Source: DUQW01 sp050953825 (lineage in GTDB: Bacteria > Bacillota_I > Bacilli_A > Acholeplasmatales > Acholeplasmataceae). From it: DNA of 64,000 nt. Shown here piece by piece: positions 38,982 to 48,053 of the stretch. The translations under genes and the position numbers were made by a program. The first letter of the stretch is position 1, and every line of letters begins with the position of its first letter. The stretch spans positions 19,902 to 83,901 of the forward strand of contig JBMNNF010000002.1 in the NCBI GenBank assembly GCA_050953825.1. The letters are read 5' to 3'. Below the pieces are notes generated by a model. It did no database searches, was not told the origin of the DNA, and saw nothing but the letters and a program-made list of their open reading frames with translations.

Positions 38982-41195
38982 ATGTTAAAAGTTAAGGATT
39001 TAAAGAAAACTTTTACTGTAGGTGATTTTGTTACTAATGCTGTTGATGGTATTTCTATCGAGTTTAGACAGGCAGAATTTGTTGCCATTTTAGGACCATC
39101 AGGCTGTGGCAAAACCACTTTTTTAAATATTTTGGGGGCTTTAGATCGCCCAGATTCGGGAGAAATTAGTTTATATGGAAATTCTTTAACTGATTTTAAA
39201 AATATTGAACTAGATCGATATCGAAATCACTCATTAGGATTTATTTTCCAAACTCATAATTTAATTCCACACTTAAGTATCATTGAGAACGTTGAAATGG
39301 GAATGACTTTGAGTGGAGTTGATAGTAAATCAAGACGAAAAAGGGCGCTTGAATTATTAGAAAAAGTTGGTCTATCGGAACATCTTCACAAAAAACCGAA
39401 TCAATTATCTGTTGGCCAAAGTCAAAGAATTGCTATTGCTAGAGCACTAGCTAACAACCCCGACATTATTTTAGCCGATGAACCAACTGGTTCTGTTGAT
39501 AAAAAGACATCTCATCAAATTATGGAGTTGATTAAAGAGGTTGCCAAAGATAAATTAGTAATTATGGTAACCCATGACATTGAATTAGCTGAAGAGTATG
39601 CTACTAGAATTGTGAGATTAGATGATGGAAAAATGGTTTCTGATTCTAATCCTTACGACTCAGATGAACAAGAAGAGATTAGTAAAGAATTGGTGTTAAA
39701 AAAGACGGCAATGTCTTTAAAAACTTCGTTTATTTCTGCATTAAAAAATTTAAAAACCAAAATAGGAAGAGCATTATTAACTGCATTTGCTTCTTCAATT
39801 GGAATTGTTGGAATTGCCTTAATACTTGCATTATCGACCGGTATGAATGAAGAAATAGATACTTTCCAGTCTGATACACTTGGAAATTATCCAATTATCA
39901 TTTCTAGTACTTCTATTAACTATGAAAAACTTCTTGAATTGGGTTCACAAAAATTAGAAAGATTCCCCAAAGAAAAAGAAGTTATTGCCTATGATAGTAA
40001 TATTATGGCGATGATTACCAGACCAAATGTTATTACCGAAGAATATGTGACTCGTCTTAAAAATTATCATGATAATATTGCCCCTGAAAAATTTTCTGGA
40101 TTAACTATAAAGCCTCGAATGTCTTATACTATTTTAACTCCGGTAGTTGATGGTAATGGGAATACTACTTATATTCAATATTATCGTGACAATTCTAGTA
40201 TGACTTCACAAGTTGATCAATTTACAAGGCGCTCTACTTTAATACCTGATGGTCCTGTTTTTGATGAAGTTTATAATTATATTGATGGTGAAAAGCCAAA
40301 GGCTGATCCAGCCAATAAAACCTTTGATATTGTCATTACGGTTGACCAGTACAATAGAATTAATTTAAATATTTTAAAACTTCTTGGATTTGATAAAAAA
40401 GATAAAGATCGGATTCCATTTGACGAATTCATAGGAAAAGAATTACTTTATCATCCTGGTCCTTATAACGCCAGTACGTTTAATCCAGATAATGCGATAA
40501 AACTGAGAATTTCGGGAATTGTCCGAGTTAAAAAAGCTATTAGTTTCGCCTTGTTTAATAGTGGTATTGGCTTTACTAGTGACTTAGTAGAATATGTACG
40601 TGAACATTATCCAGAAACTTTAACATCAATTGATTATATTAACATTTACGCTGCTGACTTTGATGCTAAAGAAGATATTAAAAATTTTTTAGATGAGTAT
40701 AATAAACCTTACCCTGAAGGACATCCGGATATTGTTGTTTATGCTGATGATTCTGCAGTATTCTCAACAATTTCTAAAACTATTATTGACGCTATTACAA
40801 TCGGTTTAATCGCGTTTACATCAATTAGCTTAGTTGTCTCTTCAATTATGATTGCCGTTATCACTTATACTTCAGTAATTGAAAGAACTAAAGAAATTGG
40901 ATTAATGCGAGCGTTAGGGGCGAGAAAGAAAGATGTTTCAAGAACATTTAATAGTGAAAATATTATTATTGGATTAATCGCTGGTATCTTTGGCATTTTC
41001 ATCACATATCTTTTAACGATACCACTAAACGCAATTATTGAACACTTCTCGCAAATACCTGATATTTCTAAAGTAAAACCATTACATGCCTTAATTATGA
41101 TTGGCATTAGTATTTTCTTAGCTTTTGTCGCTGGGTTAATTCCAGCTAGAATGGCGGCCAATAAAGATCCGGTTGAAGCCTTAAGAATTGAATAA
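38982..41195 (+). CDS. MacB/FtsX-type ABC exporter, ATPase fused to permease
   Basis: A 737-residue fusion. Residues of about 1-225 form the ATPase: Walker A GPSGCGKTT (near 37), signature LSVGQSQRIAIA, Walker B IILADEPTG and a switch His in MVTHD. Residues of about 255-737 form the permease with one membrane helix (LTAFASSIGIVGIALILALSTGM), a large extracytoplasmic domain, then three helices in FtsX layout ending DPVEALRIE. Such proteins move lipoproteins, peptides or antibiotics rather than sugars. It stands alone between the ROK gene and the convergent pho operon. Confidence 0.85.
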   Translation: MLKVKDLKKTFTVGDFVTNAVDGISIEFRQAEFVAILGPSGCGKTTFLNILGALDRPDSGEISLYGNSLTDFKNIELDRYRNHSLGFIFQTHNLIPHLSIIENVEMGMTLSGVDSKSRRKRALELLEKVGLSEHLHKKPNQLSVGQSQRIAIARALANNPDIILADEPTGSVDKKTSHQIMELIKEVAKDKLVIMVTHDIELAEEYATRIVRLDDGKMVSDSNPYDSDEQEEISKELVLKKTAMSLKTSFISALKNLKTKIGRALLTAFASSIGIVGIALILALSTGMNEEIDTFQSDTLGNYPIIISSTSINYEKLLELGSQKLERFPKEKEVIAYDSNIMAMITRPNVITEEYVTRLKNYHDNIAPEKFSGLTIKPRMSYTILTPVVDGNGNTTYIQYYRDNSSMTSQVDQFTRRSTLIPDGPVFDEVYNYIDGEKPKADPANKTFDIVITVDQYNRINLNILKLLGFDKKDKDRIPFDEFIGKELLYHPGPYNASTFNPDNAIKLRISGIVRVKKAISFALFNSGIGFTSDLVEYVREHYPETLTSIDYINIYAADFDAKEDIKNFLDEYNKPYPEGHPDIVVYADDSAVFSTISKTIIDAITIGLIAFTSISLVVSSIMIAVITYTSVIERTKEIGLMRALGARKKDVSRTFNSENIIIGLIAGIFGIFITYLLTIPLNAIIEHFSQIPDISKVKPLHALIMIGISIFLAFVAGLIPARMAANKDPVEALRIE

Positions 41196-41224
41196 TTTTA
41201 TTATTTATTAGATAATTGCAAACA

Positions 41225-41247
41225 AAAAAGCCATGGTGGCTTTTTTT
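41225..41247. terminator. Bidirectional terminator between the ABC exporter and the pho operon
   Basis: AAAAAGCCA-TGG-TGGCTTTTTTT has A and T runs on both arms, so it can stop transcription from both convergent genes. Confidence 0.8.
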
Positions 41248-41258
41248 GTTTAAAATAA

Positions 41259-42332
41259 TTATTTATTAAATATAACTTTAATTTTAGTGCCGATTCCTAG
41301 CTTACTCGAAACCTCAACTTGATAACCATATAACCCAGCGGTATGTTTAACTATAGCTAAACCTAATCCGGTACCACCTTCTGATTTACTTCTCGCTTTA
41401 TCAACTCGGTAAAATCTTTCAAAGATGCGGCTTATGTTTTCTGCGGCGATTCCGATTCCACTATCTTCAACGATTAAATATTCGGGGGTTAATTCAATTA
41501 TTAAATTGCCACCCTCATCATTATAATGGATTGCGTTATCAATTAAGTTTCGGATAATTTGATCGGCGTGCATATTATTAATTTCGTGATAAGAATCTTC
41601 AAGTTTGGTTGTAACTTTAATATTTTTATCGGCAATTTGTTGTTGATAACTTACTAAAATTTCGGTAAGAATGCTTAGTAAGTTATTTTTTTCTAGTTGT
41701 GGTTCTGTTGCACTTTCTAATTTAGAAAGTTCCAACATTTCAGTAATTATTTTATTCATTCGATACGATTCTTTTAATATTTTTCTTTGCGTATCTTCTA
41801 AATCTTCTTGACTATCAATAATCTTTTCTACAATTATTTGTTGGTAACCAATAATTGTAGTTAGTGGTGATTTTAATTCGTGTGACGCATTAGCGAAAAA
41901 CTCGCGTTTCATTTGCGCTAATTGTCTATTTTCGGTCACATCAATTAAAGTTAAGACAACCCCTTGATTAATTCCTAATTCTGGATTAGTGGTTGGGATA
42001 GGGTCAAAGTTCGCTTGATATATTTTAGTTCCAAAAATAATATCTTCTTTAATTTCTTCTCTAGTATTTAAAGCGGTTTCTATTAGATTTTGAAATTTAA
42101 TGTCACGTGTTAAAAAAATCGCTGATTTCCCAATTATTTCATCATATTTAAAGTCAAACATTTTTTTAGCATATTTATTAATGATTTGAATTAATCCTTG
42201 GTTGTTAAAGACAATTAATCCATGCTGTAAAGAATCAATGATATATTCTAATTTGGAAAGTTCAATTTCAATTTCATCAATGCGATCCTTTAGTTCTTTT
42301 ATGTTGTTTTTCTTTCTGAAAAAACTATTCAT
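41259..42332 (-). CDS. phoR: PhoR-type sensor histidine kinase, soluble
   Basis: A 357-residue kinase. A coiled-coil start (1-30) leads to a PAS domain (DSLQHGLIVFNNQGLIQIINKYAKK, about 35-135), then HisKA with the phospho-His in FANASHELKSPLTTI, and an HATPase domain with VEDSGIG and GGTGLGLAIV. It has no membrane helix, unlike PhoR of B. subtilis or E. coli. It overlaps the regulator gene by 8 bases. Its signal presumably comes from PstB/PhoU, which are encoded in the same operon. Confidence 0.85.
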   Translation of the reverse strand: MNSFFRKKNNIKELKDRIDEIEIELSKLEYIIDSLQHGLIVFNNQGLIQIINKYAKKMFDFKYDEIIGKSAIFLTRDIKFQNLIETALNTREEIKEDIIFGTKIYQANFDPIPTTNPELGINQGVVLTLIDVTENRQLAQMKREFFANASHELKSPLTTIIGYQQIIVEKIIDSQEDLEDTQRKILKESYRMNKIITEMLELSKLESATEPQLEKNNLLSILTEILVSYQQQIADKNIKVTTKLEDSYHEINNMHADQIIRNLIDNAIHYNDEGGNLIIELTPEYLIVEDSGIGIAAENISRIFERFYRVDKARSKSEGGTGLGLAIVKHTAGLYGYQVEVSSKLGIGTKIKVIFNK

Positions 42333-42996
42333 TTCCTACCTTATAACCAACACCATATACTGTTTTAATTATTTTATTTTGTGGATCTATCTTTTTTCTT
42401 AAAGATCTAATGTGCATATCTACGGTTCTAGATTCGACAAAAGTATCGATATCCCATATTTTAGAAAGAATTTTATCTCTTGGTACTACTTTACCTTTAT
42501 TTTCAAATAAAAGTGATAATATTTCAAATTCTCTATTAGTTAATTCAACATACTTACCATTTTTATAGCAAGATAAACTATCTAAATCAATTTGAACATC
42601 AGCTACTTTAATAATTCTATTTTTTTGATATCTTCTTACTTTAGCGTTAACTCTTGACATTAATTCTAAAATGTTGAATGGTTTTTCAATATAGTCATCA
42701 GCTCCTAAATCAAGACCTCCGACTTTATCAACAATCATCGTGTTAGCTGAAATAATGATTATTTCAATAACATCATTAGTTTGATCACTTCTAATTCTTC
42801 TTAAGATGTCTTCTCCGGAAACACCAGGCAACATCATATCTAATAAAATCATATTTGGTTTTTGTTCTTTAGATCTCTTAAAAAACGATTCTCCATCATA
42901 AAAAGTTTCAACATCATAACCTTGTTTGGTTAATGTTAAGTTAATAATATTAGCTATATCGACATCGTCTTCAATTGAGTATATTAAATATTTCAT
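42325..42996 (-). CDS. phoB: PhoB/PhoP-type response regulator
   Basis: About 223 residues: receiver domain (EDD near the start, phospho-Asp in MILLDMMLPG, Lys in YIEKPF) and a winged-helix OmpR-type effector domain (LTNREFEILSLLFENKGKVV, VDMHIRSLRKKI). ATG at 42996 follows AGGAGG at proper spacing; an upstream ATG at 43074 would add 26 residues not typical of the family. Phosphorylated by the downstream kinase, it should activate pst under phosphate limitation. Confidence 0.9.
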   Translation of the reverse strand: MKYLIYSIEDDVDIANIINLTLTKQGYDVETFYDGESFFKRSKEQKPNMILLDMMLPGVSGEDILRRIRSDQTNDVIEIIIISANTMIVDKVGGLDLGADDYIEKPFNILELMSRVNAKVRRYQKNRIIKVADVQIDLDSLSCYKNGKYVELTNREFEILSLLFENKGKVVPRDKILSKIWDIDTFVESRTVDMHIRSLRKKIDPQNKIIKTVYGVGYKVGNE

Positions 42997-43000
42997 ATAA

Positions 43001-43633
43001 TCATCCTCCTTGAATATAAATCCCTTTAACGATATAGATAACCCATTCAGCAATATTAACTGCGTGATCTGCAATTCTTTCTAAGTATTTAGCAACATAT
43101 GAAGTATAAATAATTGATTTTTGCATTTCTTTGTCGGTCGATTTTATTTTTGCTAATTCATCAGTAATTTTATCAAATAAGGCATCCACTTCATCATCTT
43201 TATTGATACACTCGTCAGCTTTATCAGCATCTTTTCTGACAAATGAATCAACTGCATCTTTAATTAGAGTAATTGCCTTATCTGCCATAATATTAAGGTC
43301 TTTAATAATAGCTGGTTCATCTAATCTCTTTTGCATGTTATATTTCATAATGTCTTCAGCATGATCACCAATTCTTTCTAAATCAGCGATTAGTCTTAAT
43401 ATACCAACTACTTCACGAAGATCGCTGGCAAATAATTTTTCTCTAATTAAGATATCGATACAAATTTCTTCGATTAATCTTTCGTATTGGTTAACAATAT
43501 CATCATTTATATAGACGGTTTCTTTTGACGCTTGATAAACCGTTAAAGACATGGTAATGTTTTCAATTACAACATCACTCATTTTTAGTAACATTTCTTT
43601 TAAATAATTTAATCTTTTATCAATTGGTTTCAT
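43001..43633 (-). CDS. phoU: PhoU phosphate signalling protein
   Basis: A 210-residue helical protein with two PhoU repeats; each has the E/DxxxD metal-binding pattern (ADLERIGDHAEDIMKY and AKYLERIADHAVNIAEWV). It links PstB activity to PhoR, holding the kinase off when phosphate is plentiful. AGGAGG lies 7 bp before the ATG, and it follows pstB by 17 bp. Confidence 0.9.
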   Translation of the reverse strand: MKPIDKRLNYLKEMLLKMSDVVIENITMSLTVYQASKETVYINDDIVNQYERLIEEICIDILIREKLFASDLREVVGILRLIADLERIGDHAEDIMKYNMQKRLDEPAIIKDLNIMADKAITLIKDAVDSFVRKDADKADECINKDDEVDALFDKITDELAKIKSTDKEMQKSIIYTSYVAKYLERIADHAVNIAEWVIYIVKGIYIQGG

Positions 43634-43650
43634 AACTGTTCCTCCTTAAA

Positions 43651-44457
43651 TTAACCGAATCTTCCTGTAATGTATCTTTCTGTTTCTTTATGTTTTGGAT
43701 TTTTAAAGAACTCTTCAGTTTCATTAACTTCTATTAAATCACCTAATAGGAAGAAAGCTGTATAATCTGAAATTCTTGCAGCTTGTTGCATATTATGAGT
43801 GACGATAACGATAGTAAATTCTTCTTTTAGTTCCATAATTAAATCTTCAATTACTTGAGTAGCAATTGGGTCTAGAGCACTAGTTGGTTCATCCATTAAG
43901 ATGACTTCTGGTTGCATCGCAATACATCTTGCAATACATAATCTTTGTTGTTGACCACCAGATAATCCTAAAGCATTATCTCTTAATCTATCTTTAACTT
44001 CTTCGTATAGACCGGCTTTTTTTAAAGATATTTCGACAATTTCATCTAAGACCTTTTTCTTTCTGATCCCATTACACCTTAATCCGTAGGCAACATTATC
44101 ATAAATTGACATTGGGAACGGGTTTGGTGATTGAAAAACCATTCCTACCCTCGTCCTTAATTCTATCGGATTTGTTTGGTTAATGTCAATACCATGAAAC
44201 ATAATTTCACCAGTAATTGATGCGTCTTCAATTAAGTCATTCATTCTATTAAAACACCTTAATAAAGTTGATTTCCCACATCCACTAGGTCCAATTAAGG
44301 CCGTAACATTTTTTTCGTATATATCTAAATTAACATTATGTAAAACTTCTTTGTCACCATAACTTAATGATAAATCCTTTATGGCAAATGTAGTTACTGG
44401 ATCTTTTAGTTTTTTATACATTTTAATTATTGGCATTTCTGAGTTTTGCTTTTCCAT
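43651..44457 (-). CDS. pstB: Phosphate ABC transporter ATPase PstB
   Basis: A 268-residue ATPase. Walker A is GPSGCGKST, signature LSGGQQQRLCIARCI, Walker B VILMDEPTSALD, and the switch His in VTHNMQQA. It powers phosphate import through PstC and PstA. It overlaps pstA by 35 bases; the ATG at 44457 with AAAGGAG is favoured. Length is normal. Confidence 0.95.
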   Translation of the reverse strand: MEKQNSEMPIIKMYKKLKDPVTTFAIKDLSLSYGDKEVLHNVNLDIYEKNVTALIGPSGCGKSTLLRCFNRMNDLIEDASITGEIMFHGIDINQTNPIELRTRVGMVFQSPNPFPMSIYDNVAYGLRCNGIRKKKVLDEIVEISLKKAGLYEEVKDRLRDNALGLSGGQQQRLCIARCIAMQPEVILMDEPTSALDPIATQVIEDLIMELKEEFTIVIVTHNMQQAARISDYTAFFLLGDLIEVNETEEFFKNPKHKETERYITGRFG

Positions 44458-45727
44458 TCTTTTTCTCCTTTATTACTCTAACTTGAGTTTTATCCATTCT
44501 CTTTGAAATAATTTTAACTGTAATATTTAAAATAAATACAACAACTAAAATTATAATGGCTATTGAACTAGCTAATTCAAAGTTTGGATTTTCTCCAGCC
44601 ATAATTGACCAAATATGGACTGCCAGAGAAGTTGATCTTTCATTGATGGCAACTGTATCTTTAATAACTGTACCTATAGCATAAATTAAAGCGGCACTTT
44701 CACCAATAATTCTTCCGATTGAAAGTAAGGTTGCCGTAAGTAGACCACCAACTGCGTTAGGTAGTACTACTTTAAATACTGTCTGAGTTTGACTTGCCCC
44801 TAAGGCAAGGGAAGCTTGTCGATAACTAAGTGGGATTGTTTTTAATGATTCTTCAGTGGTTTTAATAATGGTTGGAAGTAGAATAATAGTTAAGGTTAAG
44901 GCCCCACTAGCAATACTTCCACCTTGAGAACCAACAACACCATTCATTATTGGAATAAAGACAATAACGCCAATGAATCCGAAAATAATTGATGGTATCC
45001 CATTCGTCATATCAATTAAACTTCTAATGATATCGGTAAACTTATTTTGCGGTGCATATTCGTGTAAGTAAATCGCACTGATAATTCCAATTGGTAAGGC
45101 AATGACTAGGGTCAATAATATTAATAATAGTGTTGTTAGTAATGAGCCTCTAATTCCACCACCACCAGTGGAAGTTTGGAATTCTAGTACTGATACGCCT
45201 CGATTAAAGGCTTCGATAACTCCGTCAGCTCCATCACGAGCTGACGCTAATACATATTCGTCATCACTATCAACCATTGTGATACTCTCAATTGCTTGTC
45301 CAACTTTAATGAGATCTTTTTCACCAGTAGCGGATTGAGTTAGTTGCTTAATTGGTGAATAGTTATCAATGTGGTTGATTATGACATCTATTCCGCCTTC
45401 TTTATTTTCTTTGGTAGTAACTGAAATTCCCCATTCAGGTGAAAAGTAAGAATCTTTAAGTTTTGGATCAACAAATCCCCCTAAGTGATATACTTCCTCC
45501 TCATTGGTTTTTACCGTATAAGTTTGAGCGTGATAATCACTAACAATTAATTCAGGTTTTAATAACTTGATTCCATTTGAGAAAATAAAGAATAATAACG
45601 TTCCTAAAATAATGAATCCAAATGTTGATGAGATAAAAGTGATGGCTCTAGCAACAAAGTCTTTGGCTTTTCTTTTTTTAGTAAGTGGCTCATCTTTATT
45701 AATGATGTTTTGAATATCAGTTTGCAT
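44423..45727 (-). CDS. pstA: Phosphate ABC transporter permease PstA with extracytoplasmic insert
   Basis: A 434-residue permease, about 150 longer than the usual PstA. One membrane helix near 30-52 is followed by a soluble, acidic segment (about 55-190) facing outside, then five helices with the docking loop PLSYRQASLALGASQTQTVFKVVLPNA. The insert lies between helices one and two and may contact PstS. It begins one base into the pstC stop. Confidence 0.9.
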   Translation of the reverse strand: MQTDIQNIINKDEPLTKKRKAKDFVARAITFISSTFGFIILGTLLFFIFSNGIKLLKPELIVSDYHAQTYTVKTNEEEVYHLGGFVDPKLKDSYFSPEWGISVTTKENKEGGIDVIINHIDNYSPIKQLTQSATGEKDLIKVGQAIESITMVDSDDEYVLASARDGADGVIEAFNRGVSVLEFQTSTGGGGIRGSLLTTLLLILLTLVIALPIGIISAIYLHEYAPQNKFTDIIRSLIDMTNGIPSIIFGFIGVIVFIPIMNGVVGSQGGSIASGALTLTIILLPTIIKTTEESLKTIPLSYRQASLALGASQTQTVFKVVLPNAVGGLLTATLLSIGRIIGESAALIYAIGTVIKDTVAINERSTSLAVHIWSIMAGENPNFELASSIAIIILVVVFILNITVKIISKRMDKTQVRVIKEKKNGKAKLRNANN

Positions 45728-46860
45728 TATTTCGCCACCTTTCTTTTAACTAAATTTAGAACAGCGTTACTAACTAGAATAATAACAATTAAAACAAGTC
45801 CAACACTAAATCTAATATCATAGTCTAATCCGGTTGTTTCTTTAATACCAAGTAACATCGTTGATGTTAATGTCCTTGTTAAATCAAATGGATTAAAGTT
45901 AGGTCCGGTAAATGCGTTCCCCGCAACCATTGACACTGCAGTCGCTTCTCCAAGGGCCCTTCCCACACCTAAAATAATACCTGAGAAAATTCCACTTTTA
46001 GCTCCTCTTAAAACTATCTTAAAATTAGTTTGAGTTGGACTAGCTCCTAGAGCTAATGAAGCGTGGATTTGATCTGGTCTAACGGCATTAATTGCCGTTA
46101 TTGAAAGTAAAGTAATAGTTGGGATAATCATAATCGCTAATACCAAGGCTGATGATAACATTGAAAGTCCACCAGCGCTTTGATAACCAAATAATTCGGA
46201 TAACCATTTAACTATTTTAGTAATAACTCCCATTCCAAATAATCCGTAAATAATTGAAGGAATTGAAGCCAAGATTTCAATAACATATGTTACTGTAACA
46301 CTGATTGGTTTAGGTGCAATTTTTGTAACAAATAATGCTGTTAAAACCGAAATAGGAACGGCAATTAATACTGCCCACAATACTACATATAACGTATTAA
46401 TTATAATAAAACCAATTCCATAATTATTAGGGGGACTAAACCAACTAGTTCCCGTAATAAATTTGAAAAAATTTACTTTATAACTACCTACAACACCATT
46501 ATGTGTAATATTATAACTATTTATAAAAGGGGAGATACCCTTTATAAATATAAACACCGCCGTAATGATAATTGTTGAGGCAGACAAGATAGCAATAGCT
46601 AAAAAGACATATCTTACGATATTGTCTGCAATCATTTTATTTTTAAACTGTTTACCAGTTTGAGTTGGTACTGTTAATTCTGTTGAAGATGCTTTTCTAG
46701 CAGAAACGACACTTTTATCAGCATCTATTTTATCTGGTGCTAACTCTTCTTTTTTGGCAGCTTCTGGCGCTTGGCCGGTACTTGTTTTTGCTACTTCGGA
46801 AGTCGTTTTTTCATGAATGTCTTGTTCTTTGACTTTTGTTTTCTTTTTTTCTTTTTGCAT
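45727..46860 (-). CDS. pstC: Phosphate ABC transporter permease PstC with charged N-terminal tail
   Basis: A 377-residue permease. The first 80 residues form a polar, Lys/Glu/Thr-rich cytoplasmic tail not usual for PstC. Six helices follow, with docking loop DQIHASLALGASPTQTNFKIVLRGA. It is 150 bp downstream of pstS, with a hairpin between them, and overlaps pstA by one base. Confidence 0.9.
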   Translation of the reverse strand: MQKEKKKTKVKEQDIHEKTTSEVAKTSTGQAPEAAKKEELAPDKIDADKSVVSARKASSTELTVPTQTGKQFKNKMIADNIVRYVFLAIAILSASTIIITAVFIFIKGISPFINSYNITHNGVVGSYKVNFFKFITGTSWFSPPNNYGIGFIIINTLYVVLWAVLIAVPISVLTALFVTKIAPKPISVTVTYVIEILASIPSIIYGLFGMGVITKIVKWLSELFGYQSAGGLSMLSSALVLAIMIIPTITLLSITAINAVRPDQIHASLALGASPTQTNFKIVLRGAKSGIFSGIILGVGRALGEATAVSMVAGNAFTGPNFNPFDLTRTLTSTMLLGIKETTGLDYDIRFSVGLVLIVIILVSNAVLNLVKRKVAK

Positions 46861-46973
46861 AAATTATACCTTCTTCTGAACTTTCTTGCCAAATAACCCA
46901 TTAGGTTTAATTTAAATAGCAAATAAGATCAATATATAAATAACCATAATTGGTTGTTTTTATAAATATGACA

Positions 46974-46996
46974 ACAAGCCCCGAAACGGGGCTTGT
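46974..46996 (-). terminator. Stem-loop between pstS and pstC
   Basis: A perfect 10-bp stem (ACAAGCCCCG / CGGGGCTTGT) with a 3-base loop lies between pstS and pstC. No T-run follows on the minus strand, so it is more likely a partial terminator or an mRNA-stabilising hairpin that leaves more pstS than pstCAB message. Confidence 0.6.
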
Positions 46997-47010
46997 CTCA
47001 ATTATTTTTT

Positions 47011-47931
47011 TTATTTTACTTCATCCCACTTAGTAACTTGACCTTTATAAATTTTAACTACCATTTCTGGTGTAATATTGGTGATAGTTTTATTCTTTTT
47101 GTTAACTACAACGACGATAGCATCAATCGCAATTGTTCCTTTTGAATCTGCTGTTTCATCAGTTTTGAAATCTCTTGAAGCGAATCCTAAGTCTAAAGCG
47201 TTAGCTCCATCTTTTTCGCCACCGTTAGTTCTCTTCCAAGCGTCACCTGAACCTGTGTGGTTGTGTTCAAAAGTAATTGTTCCTTTAACTAAGTCTTTGA
47301 ATGCTTTTGTTAAAGCTTTTGCAACTTTTTCAACAGATGTAGATCCGCCAACTCTAAATGTAATATTTAATGTTGTATCATCAACGATTGGATGTTGAGC
47401 TTTAACTTGATTCCAGCTTTTAGCACCTGTCGCATCTGCAATTCCATCAGCACTTTTAATTTTAGCAATACCTTCAACAGTCTTCATATAAGCTTCTAAC
47501 GCTTTCGCTACATCTTTAACTTTAGTATCGGCATATTCGTTTCTTAACATATAGTTGAAGTTTCTTGTTAATTTATATGATTTGTTGATAACATTAGCTT
47601 CAGTTGGTTCAACACCATTAAAGTTTAATCCTTTTAAACCCGAATCTTTAAGTGTAGCAAGTGAAATGTAACCAATTCCATAATCATCATTTTTAACGCT
47701 ATTAATCATCGCTCCATTTGATTCAATTTCTGCGAAGCCTGATACCAATACTGAATTGTCTTTGATTGCGTCTTTGAAATTAACTCCGGTAAAGAATCCG
47801 TCTCTTGTTCCACTTGTTGTATCTCTTGTGTAAACTTTGATCTTTTTGTCTTTATAACTATTACATGCTGCTAGTCCTCCGACTAGTAATAGTGCTACAA
47901 ACACTAACATAATTTTTTTGATTTTTTTCAT
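47011..47931 (-). CDS. pstS: Phosphate-binding lipoprotein PstS, apparently circularly permuted
   Basis: A 306-residue lipoprotein with lipobox GGLAAC (Cys23). The phosphate-binding segments are in an unusual order. RDTTSGTR (36-43) and YGIGYISLATL (84-94), normally in the C-terminal half, come first. GGSTSVEKVA (195-204), GSGDAW (227-232), LDLGFASRD (246-254) and AIDAIVVVVN, normally N-terminal, come last, and the protein ends at KGQVTKWDEVK, the usual mid-protein crossover. All ligand positions appear kept. It heads the pst operon. The permutation is my reading of motif order. Confidence 0.85.
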   Translation of the reverse strand: MKKIKKIMLVFVALLLVGGLAACNSYKDKKIKVYTRDTTSGTRDGFFTGVNFKDAIKDNSVLVSGFAEIESNGAMINSVKNDDYGIGYISLATLKDSGLKGLNFNGVEPTEANVINKSYKLTRNFNYMLRNEYADTKVKDVAKALEAYMKTVEGIAKIKSADGIADATGAKSWNQVKAQHPIVDDTTLNITFRVGGSTSVEKVAKALTKAFKDLVKGTITFEHNHTGSGDAWKRTNGGEKDGANALDLGFASRDFKTDETADSKGTIAIDAIVVVVNKKNKTITNITPEMVVKIYKGQVTKWDEVK

Positions 47932-47964
47932 AATTTCCTCCTAATTAAAATCAATATCAATCTT

Positions 47965-48030
47965 ATTATAGATTGATTAGAAATTGTAAAAAAACCACAA
48001 AGCATTAAAAGAATGTAAAGAAACGGTAAA
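47965..48030 (-). promoter_or_regulatory. pst promoter with candidate Pho box
   Basis: On the minus strand TATAAT lies at 47970-47965. Upstream are three hexamers at 11-bp steps: TTTACC (48030-48025), TTTACA (48019-48014) and TTAATG (48008-48003). TT-ACA repeats at 11-bp spacing resemble PhoP boxes of Bacillota. No good -35 box is present, as expected for an activated promoter. Confidence 0.55.
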
Positions 48031-48053
48031 ATTGATTATATTTGGCTACTTTT

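Noticed and set aside
42997..43074. N-terminal extension of the response regulator
   Set aside because: The extra residues are unlike any receiver domain start and overlap phoU; ATG 42996 follows AGGAGG.
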